DNA of 64,000 bases, from NCBI GenBank assembly GCA_006503535.1, contig QYRS01000005.1, positions 3,162,001 through 3,226,000 on the forward strand, written 5' to 3'. The position numbers were made by a program, and so were the translations under genes. Positions 36,098 through 46,044 of the stretch are shown here, one piece after another. The notes beneath the pieces are model-generated. The model was not told the origin of the DNA. It searched no databases and was given only the letters and a program-made list of their open reading frames with translations. The DNA comes from Arthrinium phaeospermum. Taxonomy: Eukaryota; Ascomycota; Sordariomycetes; Amphisphaeriales; Apiosporaceae. Numbering within the stretch: position 1 is the first letter of the stretch; each line of letters starts with the position of its first letter.

Positions 36098-36289
36098 ATG
36101 AGTCTCTTGAAATGTAAGTTTCCCGCCCTGCACTTGTTCATCTCCTGTATGAATGGCTAATTGGCGGGAGGAGGGCAACGTTCCTGCTTGCCAACCTTTC
36201 CGTCTTTCGCAGTTGGCAAAGGTCACTCGAAGTATGAACAACGCCGGAGGCGTTCCAGCAGCAGCGAAGTGGCAAATCTCTATAAGTAG
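36098..36289 (+). CDS. candidate 30-residue protein from a spliced micro-gene
   Basis: Too short for ordinary ORF finding. Exon 1 (36098-36113) encodes MSLLK plus one base. A 99-nt intron has a consensus GTAAGT donor and a TTTCGCAG acceptor with a pyrimidine tract. Exon 2 (36213-36289) completes the reading to KGHSKYEQRRRRSSSSEVA and ends NLYK-stop. The product is short, basic and Ser-rich, with no signal peptide. Support comes from the exact splice signals, an in-frame junction, the upstream TATA box and coding-like composition. It is convergent with the RNase III gene, whose stop is at 36363. The role is unknown, and chance occurrence is possible. Confidence 0.35.
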
Positions 36290-36362
36290 TACATAACGTT
36301 ACAGTGGGTGGTATAGGGCGTAAAAGACGTGTAGTATACAGCGCTGTCGGCTTTCCCGACTT

Positions 36363-37001
36363 TCACTCGGCTTTAAGCACAGCTGAGGAGGGCGGGCCGG
36401 GCGACAGCAATTCCTCCCCGGACTGCCCGTGGCGGAAGAAGTCGTACATGGCCGGTTCCGCAATGAAATTCTGGTCCATGCCGAAGCGCTCCATGACCCG
36501 CTCGAGCGCCTCGTCGCCCCCGTCTATATAGGCGGCGGCGACAATGGCTTCGACCGTGGTGGCCATGTACTTGGGGAGCTTGTCCGGATTCAGCTTCGCA
36601 TCACTGGGCGGATTGGGCGTGGACGCGACGCAACGGCCCAACCCTAGTTTGGCGTAGATGCTGCCAAAGTATTGGTCACTTAGAACCTTGCCGGACGTGA
36701 TACTCCTGCGAGGTTGGGTAGGGTCAGCGTCGGATGCAAGGGGGGATGGGATACGGATGATGGGCGATTACCATAACGACCCAGTAGCACTAGGGCCCAG
36801 CTCCAGCCACTGGCGCGCCAGATAGGTGCGGGTAAGGCTGTCGCCGTAAATGGCGAAGCGTCTGTTTGTCGGAAGGACGAAGTCCGCCGTGCCAACCTTG
36901 AATTGACCTTCAGGAGCAACTTTCAGTTCGACGTTAAGGGCCTCCGCCAGTAGAATCTTGGATTTGAAAGTGTAGCCGAGGATGCGCTGTGTTGTGGTCA
37001 T
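36363..37001 (-). CDS. small RNase III-domain protein, probably catalytically weak or dead
   Basis: Two exons, 37001-36772 and 36705-36363, give 190 residues. The product is one stand-alone RNase III fold: LGYTFKSKILLAEALN, then NRRFAIYGDSLTRTYLARQW in the position of the signature NERLEFLGDS, then TTVEAIVAAAYIDGG in the position of FEAxIGAxYLD. The signature Asp and the C-terminal Glu are kept, but the two Glu of the signature are Arg/Ala-type replacements. There is no dsRNA-binding domain. Similar small proteins are found across filamentous fungi and resemble mitochondrial ribosomal RNase III-like subunits. A structural RNA-binding role is more likely than cleavage, by inference. Confidence 0.75.
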
Positions 37002-38984
37002 GGTCCATCAGCTGCCGCAAGCCAGAGCCAGGAGGTGGCGGGTTGATTGGTGGTCTTTCTTACCTCGCACCGAGCCACGCCAGGGCCGAACATGAGATCG
37101 CGGCGGGTGGGCTGGTTCCAGGAACAAATGAGGGGCGCGGACGGGGTGAAGAAAGCGTAGCGGTGGAGCGGCTTCGGGCTGATGCGGACCACCTCGTTCG
37201 GCGACGGCATCCGCAGAGGCGGAACCGAAGCTCGCGATGGCGATGCCTTCTCGTTGGCCCCCTGCTGTGCTAACGCTCGGGCCCTTTTCGCGGCCCTTTT
37301 GCCGAGTTTTGGCATCATTGCGGCGTGCGGGAGACAATGCTCCAAAAGTCGACTCCGGAAAACAAAGTACGTTCCAGTGGGTATTGAAACAGCCGGCACT
37401 CGCTACCAGTATTGGAACCACCGCCTGTTCAAGGAGGGAGACGATGTGGTCCGTTCAGAATGTCTGTCGATTTTTGTCAATCCATGTTTTGTGGCTGGTG
37501 CCACATCCAGCCACAGCGGTAGCGTGTGGCCCCGTCTTACTAAGCAGTCTACCACCTGCAAGACTCTGGGGCCTGCATCCGTACACTGCTACTGTATTGG
37601 CCATCATCACAATTTGGGTTCAATCCTGGATCAATTACACAACATTATCTTCCCCGACTTCTGAAATCCTGGCAGCAAGGAAAATCAGTCCAAAGGGATT
37701 AATATCAGCTCGGAATTGGTCATGGGCCGATTTCGTGAAGTCGAGATCTCGTTCGTGATCCGCCTCCAGTGAAAGGGGTGCTCATCCGTGACTGTTTTTC
37801 TTTTTGGAGCCACGGAAATCTACCACTCATATCGCAGGCATTGACTTGCCAGCCGGTAGAGGTGAAGATTGCAAATGGATCCAAGAAGAGCTGGTCTCCT
37901 CTGAGGCATGAAGTTTCAACTGCATCTATTCGGAAGTTTATCTTTATTCAATATCGTTACATCATCGATCGTCAAAGCCTGAGACTACCTGCTTGGCCTC
38001 ATGCGAGATCCTCCTTTCTTCCTTCCAGACCTGTTTCATTGGGTGCTGCCTCGGCCTTGTTCATTGTCACCTCGATCGGTCTACACGTCCTCCTCATCGC
38101 TGAGACCTTGATGACTCCTCGTCAGCTGCAACGGCAGCGGGGATAGGCTGGTGGTCATTGGCCTCCTCTGAGGACTGTAACACAGCAGTCAGCAGCATGG
38201 CAAGAAGCAGAAACGAATTAGATGTATCTTACGGTGACCGGTCGCCGGCGCACCTCGGCCAGCCCGTGCTGTTGGGCTTGGGCCTCAGAGCGGCGACGGA
38301 TCCGCCAGGCGCTGAAGCGCTTCAATCATTTCTAATCTATGGTCGGCTTTTATTTGGAGGAAGAAAGATTGTGGTGTATTACTATCTCCTTATGCTGACC
38401 ATTTCCGCTACTAGTTGATGTTAACACACATGCCACCAACACGGCTAAACCACCAACGCAAGCGACCGGGCTCGCTTGCTCCGATTGAGCATTCTTCACT
38501 TTAAAGCTATTACACCTGCCTTTGGGTTTATATCGATAATCACATTACGGTTCCTACATTGGAAACCGAAATAACCTCTGCTTCCTCTTTGCACACACCT
38601 GTAAAAGCCTCAGTGTCTGGCAGATCAAGATTGGTAGGAAGGCATGGTGGATGAGGGATTCGACAAAGTCCAGTGCCAAGGCCAGGTTGGTGCGGGGGTG
38701 AGAGTGAGAAGCATGGTGACATTGGCCACCGTTTCCTGCCTGGAACCCGTTTGGGGTAACCGTGCTGTGTCAGGCTGTATTGGACACGGCCCGAGGACTT
38801 GACAACTTCCACCCCTTGCTTGTGCAGTTGGCCGTTCGACCATCCCCTCCCTGGGCGGTTACCATTATTCCAAAATGCCGACAGGATCTTGAATTAGATT
38901 CTTTCACTTCCATCTATCCTTCGTGGCAGACTTATACAAGTTCCATCCATAATACGCATTAGTGCAGCCCACGCTCCGAGAAAG
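37002..38984. other. intergenic region
   Basis: Nearly 2 kb. A minus-strand frame from the ATG at 37318 ends in a stop overlapping the RNase III start (ATGA), but no splice joins the two in frame. Frames at 37182-37758 (plus) lack motifs. A TATA-like CTTATACAAG at 38931-38940 precedes the P450 gene. Confidence 0.4.
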
Positions 38985-40783
38985 ATGGGCGATATCAGGG
39001 CAGTGGCAGTCTATGCCGCCTACTTCCTTGTTCCATTGGTAATATGTCCCCCTCCCTTCGCGAGCAATGTGTGCTGGCTAGCGTATGGAGACATTGGCTG
39101 AATACAGTTGGGAATACCTAGGTCTTCCTATGGAGCTACCGCATCTTCTTCCATCCATTGCGTGGGTACCCGGGACCGGTTATGGCTAGGCTTACGAATG
39201 GCTATGCCGGTTGGCACGCACTCCAAAAGAACCATCACTTGGCCACCTACCGAAACTTCGAACGATATGGTATTTACAGAACCTGCCCCTAGCCTTGAAA
39301 ATCATACGTGTTATCTAACTCATGATCTAGGGCCGGTGGTTCGACAAGGTCCAACCCAACTCGTCTTCAACACAGCCACGGCATTCCAAGGTAAGCGCCC
39401 GCCCAATGCTGCACTTCTGGCTGATTGTATCTTTGCTCTGACATCCCAGAAGATATATACCTGAACCCCAGATTGGTTAAAGGCTACGCCTACCACGGCT
39501 CTCGGTTGACGGCCAAATACCCCAGTGTCATCAACGCCATCGACAAGGATCAAGCTCGGAGAAAGCGAAAGTACATGGGCCAGGCCCTAACCGAGCGCTC
39601 CTTGCGTGTCTTTGAGGCCACGATGAGCGGGGAGGTGGATGTCTTCCTGAGACAGCTCCTGGCATCTTCCAAAAGGGCAGAGATTGTCAACATGAGCCCC
39701 CGGTGCGAACGACTGGGACTGGACATCATCGGCTTGCTGTCCTTCGGGTACCGTTTCAACACCCAAACGGAGGAATCTCACCGCTTCCTCCAGGCGGTGA
39801 TCGACGGCATGTCCTGGCGCATCAACACGTACATGTTGTGGCCACTTCTCAAGCCCTTTGAGAAGCTGTTCATGCTGCTAGGCGCCCCGAAGCTGCTCAA
39901 GTTCCGCCGGCTGGTGCACACCATGATCAAGGCGCGCATGGCCGAGGACAAAGACGCCCACCACGATCTCTACTCCGCGGTGGCCGACCACGTAGGCAAG
40001 GGGCAGCAGGGGATTTATGATGGCGAGTTGTGGCCCGAAGCCGTCTTGTTCATCCTGGCTGGCGGCAGCACCACAGCGGCGGCGATGAGCGCCGCCTTCT
40101 TCTATCTATCCCGCAATCCAGAGGCGTACTCCGCGCTGGCGGCCGAGGTGCGGTCTCGTTTCACGTCCGGCCGGGATATCTGCGCCGGCGCGCAGCTCAC
40201 GTCCTGTACCTACCTTCGGGCTTGTATTGACGAGACTATGCGTATGTCGCCGCCAACCACGAGTACCTCGTGGCGTCAGCTGAATCCCCAAGACTCCAGT
40301 GCCAAGCCCTGGATTGTGGACGGGCACGTCATCCCGCCCGGTACCCAGGTTGGCGTCCACCTCTACTCCCTTTTCCACAACGAGGACTACTTCCCGGACT
40401 CGTACAACTGGAAACCGGAGCGCTGGCTGGACGCTCCTGCGAGAGATCCAACATCGGAGACGCAGGCAGCGGAAGCTGGTCATCCGGCGGCCATGCGGAA
40501 AGCTTTCCACCCCTTTCTCGCTGGGGAGCGTTCCTGCCTCGGCAAATCGATGGCCTATCTGGAGGCGAGTCTGACGCTGGCGCGCACAATTTGGTACTTT
40601 GATTTCAAGATCGCTGCCGGCGCTGCAGGGGCACTTGGTGCCGGGACGCCGGGGAAGAAAGACGGCAGAGGCCGGTCCGGTGAATACCAGTTGTATGACA
40701 TCTTCACAGGCGAGCACGACGGTCCAAACCTGGTTTTCCGGCCCCGCGCGGAGCTTTGTGACGAGCTCGAGTCAGAGGGCTAG
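38985..40783 (+). CDS. cytochrome P450 monooxygenase
   Basis: Four exons, 38985-39038, 39122-39269, 39331-39390 and 39450-40783, join in frame to 531 residues. The N-terminal anchor (AVAVYAAYFLVPLVFLWSY) spans the first intron and runs into FFHPLRGYPGP, the proline hinge. The I-helix motif is LAGGSTTAA, the ExxR is DETMR, PERW is in KPERWLD, and the heme loop is HPFLAGERSCLGK with the canonical Arg and Cys ligand. It is an ER-membrane monooxygenase needing NADPH-P450 reductase. The class resembles fungal P450s of secondary metabolism; the substrate is unknown. The FAD oxidoreductase gene begins 776 bp downstream on the same strand, suggesting a shared pathway. The two small middle exons make gene models error-prone here. 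Confidence 0.88.
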
Positions 40784-41559
40784 GGGTCTTTGGATTGGTC
40801 TACGGGCGACTGTGGCATGCAGGGCAGATATTGTGGAAGATATGAATTATTACGGCCTCTCATTATATCACGGTTTCTACTTTGCGGATGAAAGTGCTGA
40901 ACCGAGTGAGGTCGGTTTGGATATGCACACCTATCATATTTTGACTGTCTCAGAAATTACGTCAAATCCTGGAGGATTCGGGTGCATCGCACTACTCATG
41001 CCGGACCTGCTCGGTTCCGGTGATGCTAGCCTGGAATATGCACCTGACCTATCATAAAGTACATGTTAGTTCCGCTAGCGCAACAAACATGCAAATGCGA
41101 GTTGGGAAGTATTCCTATGGGACAGCAAGGAAAACTAGGATTTGAGGCAATCAAGACGGTTTAACAGCCTTTCTAAACCATGTCACTCATGAGCTGCTCT
41201 TGCTGGGTCCGATCCGGTTGGCTGGTATGCGTCCCAGGTTGTAGGCCAAGGTTACACCGCGGCACGATATTGATGGCTCGATGTCGTAACGGGCAATTTC
41301 AATTGTGGCTGCGGCATCCCTGGCGCCAAAGGGATGCAGCAAGCCGTACCAAACACTGCTCCGTCCCGGCATGCGCGGTCTGACCCAACAGAAGCTGCAT
41401 GCAACTAATATGTAACAGGGGTATAGAGCATTGTGCAACGTTTATATAAACCCAAATGCCGTCGTCCGAGTCCTGCCACCCGCTTCGTATATTCTTCATC
41501 CGATCTTGTTCTTTGCTCCACTCGAGACACAAGACTGGTACCGAAATCCCGCCGAAATT
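40784..41559. other. intergenic region between P450 and FAD oxidoreductase
   Basis: No gene supported. It carries the TATA box of the downstream gene. Confidence 0.45.
41441..41450 (+). promoter_or_regulatory. TATA box of the FAD oxidoreductase gene
   Basis: TTTATATAAA lies 110-119 nt upstream of the ATG at 41560. Confidence 0.6.
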
Positions 41560-42999
41560 ATGGTAAAGTATCTGGAACTTTTCGCTATCCTATCCGCGGT
41601 CGCCGCTCTCGGCAGCGCCACCGATCCCAACTCTCCGTCTGCGGCGACGGACCCCGCCGAGTATGACCCGCGCGACGTCTATCGGCGAGACGTCGTCATC
41701 GTGGGAGGCGGCTCCTCGGGAGTATACAGCTCGATGCGGCTGCGGGACCACGGCAAGTCCGTCCTCGTCATCGAGAAGCGGGACACGCTCGGCGGCCACG
41801 CCGAAGCCTGGGTCGACCCCGTCTCGGGGACCTCCATCGACATCGGGGTCCAGGCCTTCGCCAACGACCTGGCCAAGGACTACTTCGCGCGCTTCGGCCT
41901 CGCCCTGAAGCCGCCCGGGGCCGGAGCCGCCTCCCCGACGAACAAGTACGTCGACTTTGCCACGGGCAAGGCGGCTGACTTCGCCGCGCCGCACGCGTCG
42001 GCGTTCCTGGCGGCCGTGGACACGTACCTGGGCCACCTGCACGAGTTCCCAGCCCTGCAGGACAGCTTTAACATGAGCTACCCCGTGCACCCGGACTTGC
42101 TGCTGTCCTTTGGCGAGTTCGTGGCCAAGTACGACTTGGGGGACCTGGTGCCGCAGGTATTCCAGTACAACCAGGGCGCGGTGCCGCTCTTGAACATCAG
42201 CATGCTGTACCACTTCAAGTACCTGAACGAGGACGAATGCAACGCCTTCAAGAACGGATTCCTCAGCGTGGACCAGCACTCCGTCACGGAGCTGTACCGC
42301 CGGGCCGCCGAGGAGCTGGGCCCCGACGTCTTGTTCGACTCCACCGTGGTGGCGATGGACCGGTCTCTCCCTGGCGAGGTTCGCGTGGCCGTCCAATCGC
42401 CAGCAGGGACCAAGTTGATCGTCGCCAAGAAGCTTCTCTCCACCATCCCGCCCGTCCTCGACAACCTGGGCTCCTACGATCTCTCGGCCGAGGAGCGCCG
42501 CTTGTTTGGCCAGTTCTTCGCCAACGGGTACTGGGTTGGCGTCCTCAACAACACCGGCCTCGACCTCTCGGTAACCTACGTGAACCACGGGGGACCCGCG
42601 CGGCCCTACGGTGTCCCGGAGCTGCCGGGGATCCACACCCTGTACTCGATCCCGCTGCCCGGCGAGCGGTTCATCACCAACGTCTACTACGGCAGTCCCG
42701 ACACGGGCCTGTCCGACGACGACGTCAAGGCCAACATCGTCAACGACGTCCAGCGATACCAGAAGGAAAACGGCCTGCTGGTCACGCAACCCGAGTGGTT
42801 AATGTTCTCGGATCACTCGCCCTTCAACCTCATGGTGCCCAACGACAAGATCGCCGACGGCTTCTACGAGGAGCTCTTTTCGCTGCAAGGGTGTCGGAAC
42901 ACGTTCTATAATGGAGCGGCCTGGCATACGCAGGACTCGAGTGCGCTGTGGAGATTTACCGAGGACTATGTGCTTCCGATCGTGTTGGCGTCACTTTGA
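41560..42999 (+). CDS. secreted FAD-dependent oxidoreductase (amine-oxidase superfamily)
   Basis: Single exon, 479 residues. A signal peptide (KYLELFAILSAVAALGSA) is followed by the dinucleotide-binding motif VVIVGGGSSGVYSSMRL at about residue 45. The acidic ribose-binding residue follows (VIEKRDTLGGHA), as in flavin-containing amine oxidase and phytoene-desaturase-like enzymes. Family members are often annotated as beta-cyclopiazonate-dehydrogenase-like; that reaction is not established here. Several NxS/T sites agree with secretion. An in-frame open region upstream of the ATG lies within the leader after the TATA box, so 41560 is preferred. The position just after a P450 on the same strand suggests the two act in one oxidative pathway; no backbone synthase is nearby. 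Confidence 0.85.
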   Translation: MVKYLELFAILSAVAALGSATDPNSPSAATDPAEYDPRDVYRRDVVIVGGGSSGVYSSMRLRDHGKSVLVIEKRDTLGGHAEAWVDPVSGTSIDIGVQAFANDLAKDYFARFGLALKPPGAGAASPTNKYVDFATGKAADFAAPHASAFLAAVDTYLGHLHEFPALQDSFNMSYPVHPDLLLSFGEFVAKYDLGDLVPQVFQYNQGAVPLLNISMLYHFKYLNEDECNAFKNGFLSVDQHSVTELYRRAAEELGPDVLFDSTVVAMDRSLPGEVRVAVQSPAGTKLIVAKKLLSTIPPVLDNLGSYDLSAEERRLFGQFFANGYWVGVLNNTGLDLSVTYVNHGGPARPYGVPELPGIHTLYSIPLPGERFITNVYYGSPDTGLSDDDVKANIVNDVQRYQKENGLLVTQPEWLMFSDHSPFNLMVPNDKIADGFYEELFSLQGCRNTFYNGAAWHTQDSSALWRFTEDYVLPIVLASL

Positions 43000-44685
43000 A
43001 AAAAGAGGTGCACCGTATCTAGATCAAGTTGGTGGCTATGCCACTGCGGCAGTTATTCATGGTCAATGTCAGACATCAAATCATTTCTAATGATCGAAAA
43101 CCAACTACACGCATCCATAAGTCAGACCACGTTCGCTCATATTCATTCTTGGCAGATTCGATATAAAACAACCAGCACAGGGCGGGTCCTCAGTACCTTC
43201 ATGATTAGGACCTGGTGTGATAGATATTAAATGATGGGTCATTTCCGAAAGATGCCCCCAAGATCACACTGCCGACGGACCTCCCGGAACTGCTTTTGGC
43301 TCTCTGCACCGTAAAAAACAATCAGATCTTAGGAATCGAAGCTGCAGTTCAAGCAAGTTAAGTCAACGAAGGTCCTCACTCAATGAGAAGTGGTGGAGTT
43401 GTCATACTACACAGTTAATACCCTGAAAAGGGGTTCAGGGGTCAGGGGCTCAGGGGGTCGGAGTTCGGGGTACACGGTACAGAATTTAGGCTTTCGGGGT
43501 AAAGGGTTTAGGTTCACGGGGTACAGATACACGGAGCTCGGGGTACAGGGTATCATCATAAGCATGAGCCGATCAAATGTTAACAGTGTTGACTCAAACT
43601 CAGTGTACGAATGCGCGGTGATGTTACACTATCAACAGGCAGGGCCAGAATGTCGAACACAGCACGCTGAGGCGCAACATATGCCCCGTTCAGTGAAATA
43701 TCTTCAGAGTATTCGGGTGGGTGGTACCATGAGTGATCTATCTAAAGAATCATGATTTTGACAGGGACTGAGCGGAAAAGACGGAAATCCAATCTTCGGA
43801 TGATTTCTCCTACTGACTTCAGCTCTATTGATTGCTGACTGATACTTGTATTACGGAGAGACGTATTACCTGCGTGCGCCCCCCTTCTGCTTTGCTGTTG
43901 GGTCACCAGTTGGTCGCTGGCTGTTGCAGCGATGCACACTGGCGATGTCACCATGAGCGGCAATACACAAGTGGATACTGAAGTCGAAATAAAGTCGCGA
44001 AGCTTTCCACATGAGGCACGGACATCCAGGTGCCGAAAGCAAACGAGACCTTTCTCACCTAATCGCACGCCGACACGAGAGAATAAACAACGCCTTTGAG
44101 TCCGAGCCGCCAAACAACCGGTCGCATATCCCACTCGACCCAATCACCCAAATTTGATTGCCGATCTAGGGGGCGAGGAAGTAGATAGCTGGCCGATAAC
44201 GAGCCTCCAGGCTACTGGTACCGTTTTACAATGGAACCTACCAGGTGTGTCCCTTGCATGTAGCTAGGCGCAAGGGATGCAGACATCATGTCGCCGAGAT
44301 GGCCTACCAACCGACATGGACGTTAAGACTTTTGTTACTCCATCTGCTGAGTACTGGATCGCATCCTTTTCTTATTTCTTTTACTCTGCCTGTAGCAGAA
44401 GTAAATTGTGATACTCATAGAGATGGTACATTGCAGTGATAGCGAAAAGGTGTCTCGACCCTCATCTTCTGCCCTCACTACGTACACATCTTCTTCCAAG
44501 CATACAACGATGAAACTGCTGCCTGGTGGGCCAGTGCGCATCCCTGGCGTGGGGGCCGAGTTCCGAACCAACTCGACATCTGTCATCAATCGTAGTTCAG
44601 CCTCTCTCTCTCCATCCCATCACGACAGTCTGGCCGCAGTTTCACATCAGCCCAAGGCTTATCCCAGTTTGAGGATCCCTTCATC
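43000..44685. other. intergenic region with G-rich tract
   Basis: No gene supported. It holds a G-rich degenerate repeat at about 43430-43550, with units resembling GGTTCAGGGG and GGGGTACAGGG, including a four-run G-quadruplex motif at 43430-43457. Confidence 0.5.
43430..43457 (+). repeat. G-quadruplex motif within a G-rich degenerate repeat
   Basis: Four runs of at least four G are separated by TTCA, TCA and CTCA. Degenerate related units continue to about 43550. Confidence 0.7.
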
Positions 44686-45746
44686 ATGAAGTTCATCCCG
44701 ATCCCGTCCGTGAGGTGGGTTGAACCAGCGCGGTTGGTTCCCAGCCAGCCTGGTATACTCATCAAGAAGATCGCATTAACGATATTCTTCATTTTCCTAA
44801 TGTGGGTCTTGACTATCCAAAACGCTTCGAAGAGTCATGCTGATAACACCGTACTCTCGGATGCAGTGTGCTGGCTGGGGAATATGAGAACTACCCAGTC
44901 AAATGGTATCACCACTTTCCTTTGCCCCAAGGACCGGCTTTTCGGACGGTTCCTGAATGGTTTGATACCAATGATTATGTGTCAAGAGGTCCTTCCGAGC
45001 CCCGCGTCCCAACGGCATACGATCGCGCGGCCGAGCGATTCCTCAATACCAGCTCTCGAGATGCCCCAAGACTTGTGTTTACACCTCTGCATACCCACGT
45101 TTTCTGCTACCCCAAGCCAGGATCCAGGGAAATACTCGCGCTAGAGGATGCCACGCTCGTTGATTTCGATTACCTTCGCATCGATCGCTTTGGGCGTACA
45201 TACAACCGTTTAATAGACCAAAAGGCCGAGGACGTTTTCTGCGGTCGCCTGCGCCATCTCGGGGCCAAGCGTTGGACGAGTATGGAGCGGTTCAAGGTCG
45301 TCACTGAGGCTATTGATGGACATGAGGAGTATGAAATGGCGGTCACGGTACCTGATGCGGAACTCAAAGTCCCGCCGTCACGGTTCGAGCGGAATTGGTA
45401 CTCCTTCTGTGTGGAGGAGGGGGGCAAGGACGTCCTAGTAGCGGAGATACCAAGACGCATTCCGCGTTTGGAGCTTCTCGAACACTGGGAGACGAGCATT
45501 TATCACATGGAAGGGCATTTCGAGTGGAGGGAAGCTGAGAGATTGCCTCAGAGCAAGCGGCTGTCTTTGGCCCGCAACATGAAGGAGAAGTGCCATATCA
45601 TGAGTGGTCACGTTGGCGCAAGGCTTCTCAGCCTCGATGACGCTATGGAAATGGTATCGGGTGAGGATGTGGTCAAGACTGCCGAAGATAGGTGTGGATG
45701 CAATACAAACTCTCCGTCGAAAGACACGAGGGTTTCGGAGCTATGA
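44686..45746 (+). CDS. signal-anchored protein of unknown function
   Basis: Two exons, 44686-44801 and 44867-45746, give 331 residues. The intron is 65 nt with a GTGGGT donor and GCAG acceptor, and the splice keeps the frame. Residues about 26-45 (LIKKIALTIFFIFL onward) form one hydrophobic helix after a basic N-terminus, a type II signal anchor. The following domain is His/Trp/Tyr-rich (KWYHHFPLPQG, TPLHTHVFCYPKPGS) and then acidic-basic helical. I recognise no family; the HTHVF segment might bind metal, but that is only a guess. Topology suggests a luminal or extracellular C-terminus. If the intron is not spliced, only a short protein could be made from this ATG. Confidence 0.6.
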
Positions 45747-46044
45747 AAAGTAGTTCAACATAGCAGCTGCCTAGTTTCGTGCCTTCGCATAGATCTGTTT
45801 TGCCGGAGAGAAAAGCCCGATAACATTGTAGATGCTGAATACCGAGTTGCTTGCACATGGGGAAAGATCTAGTTATTGTACGTAAAATGTCAAGTTTACA
45901 TGAAGGTCCACCACCTATTCTAGAGCACTGAAGGTCATTTAGATCGCACCAACTCCAATCAAACTGTTTCTTTTCGTTTTCTGCTTCCAGCTCCTGTTGT
46001 CGGTGCTAGCCTACGGGTCCATGGCCCTCGAAGCCGGCATTTCC
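45747..46044. other. short convergent intergenic region
   Basis: 3' flanks of two convergent genes. Nothing recognised. Confidence 0.5.

Noticed and set aside
36998..37318. Translationally coupled two-gene unit with ATGA overlap
   Set aside because: Such coupling is a bacterial feature; this is a eukaryotic locus with introns. Kept only as a low-interest note about a possible lost presequence.
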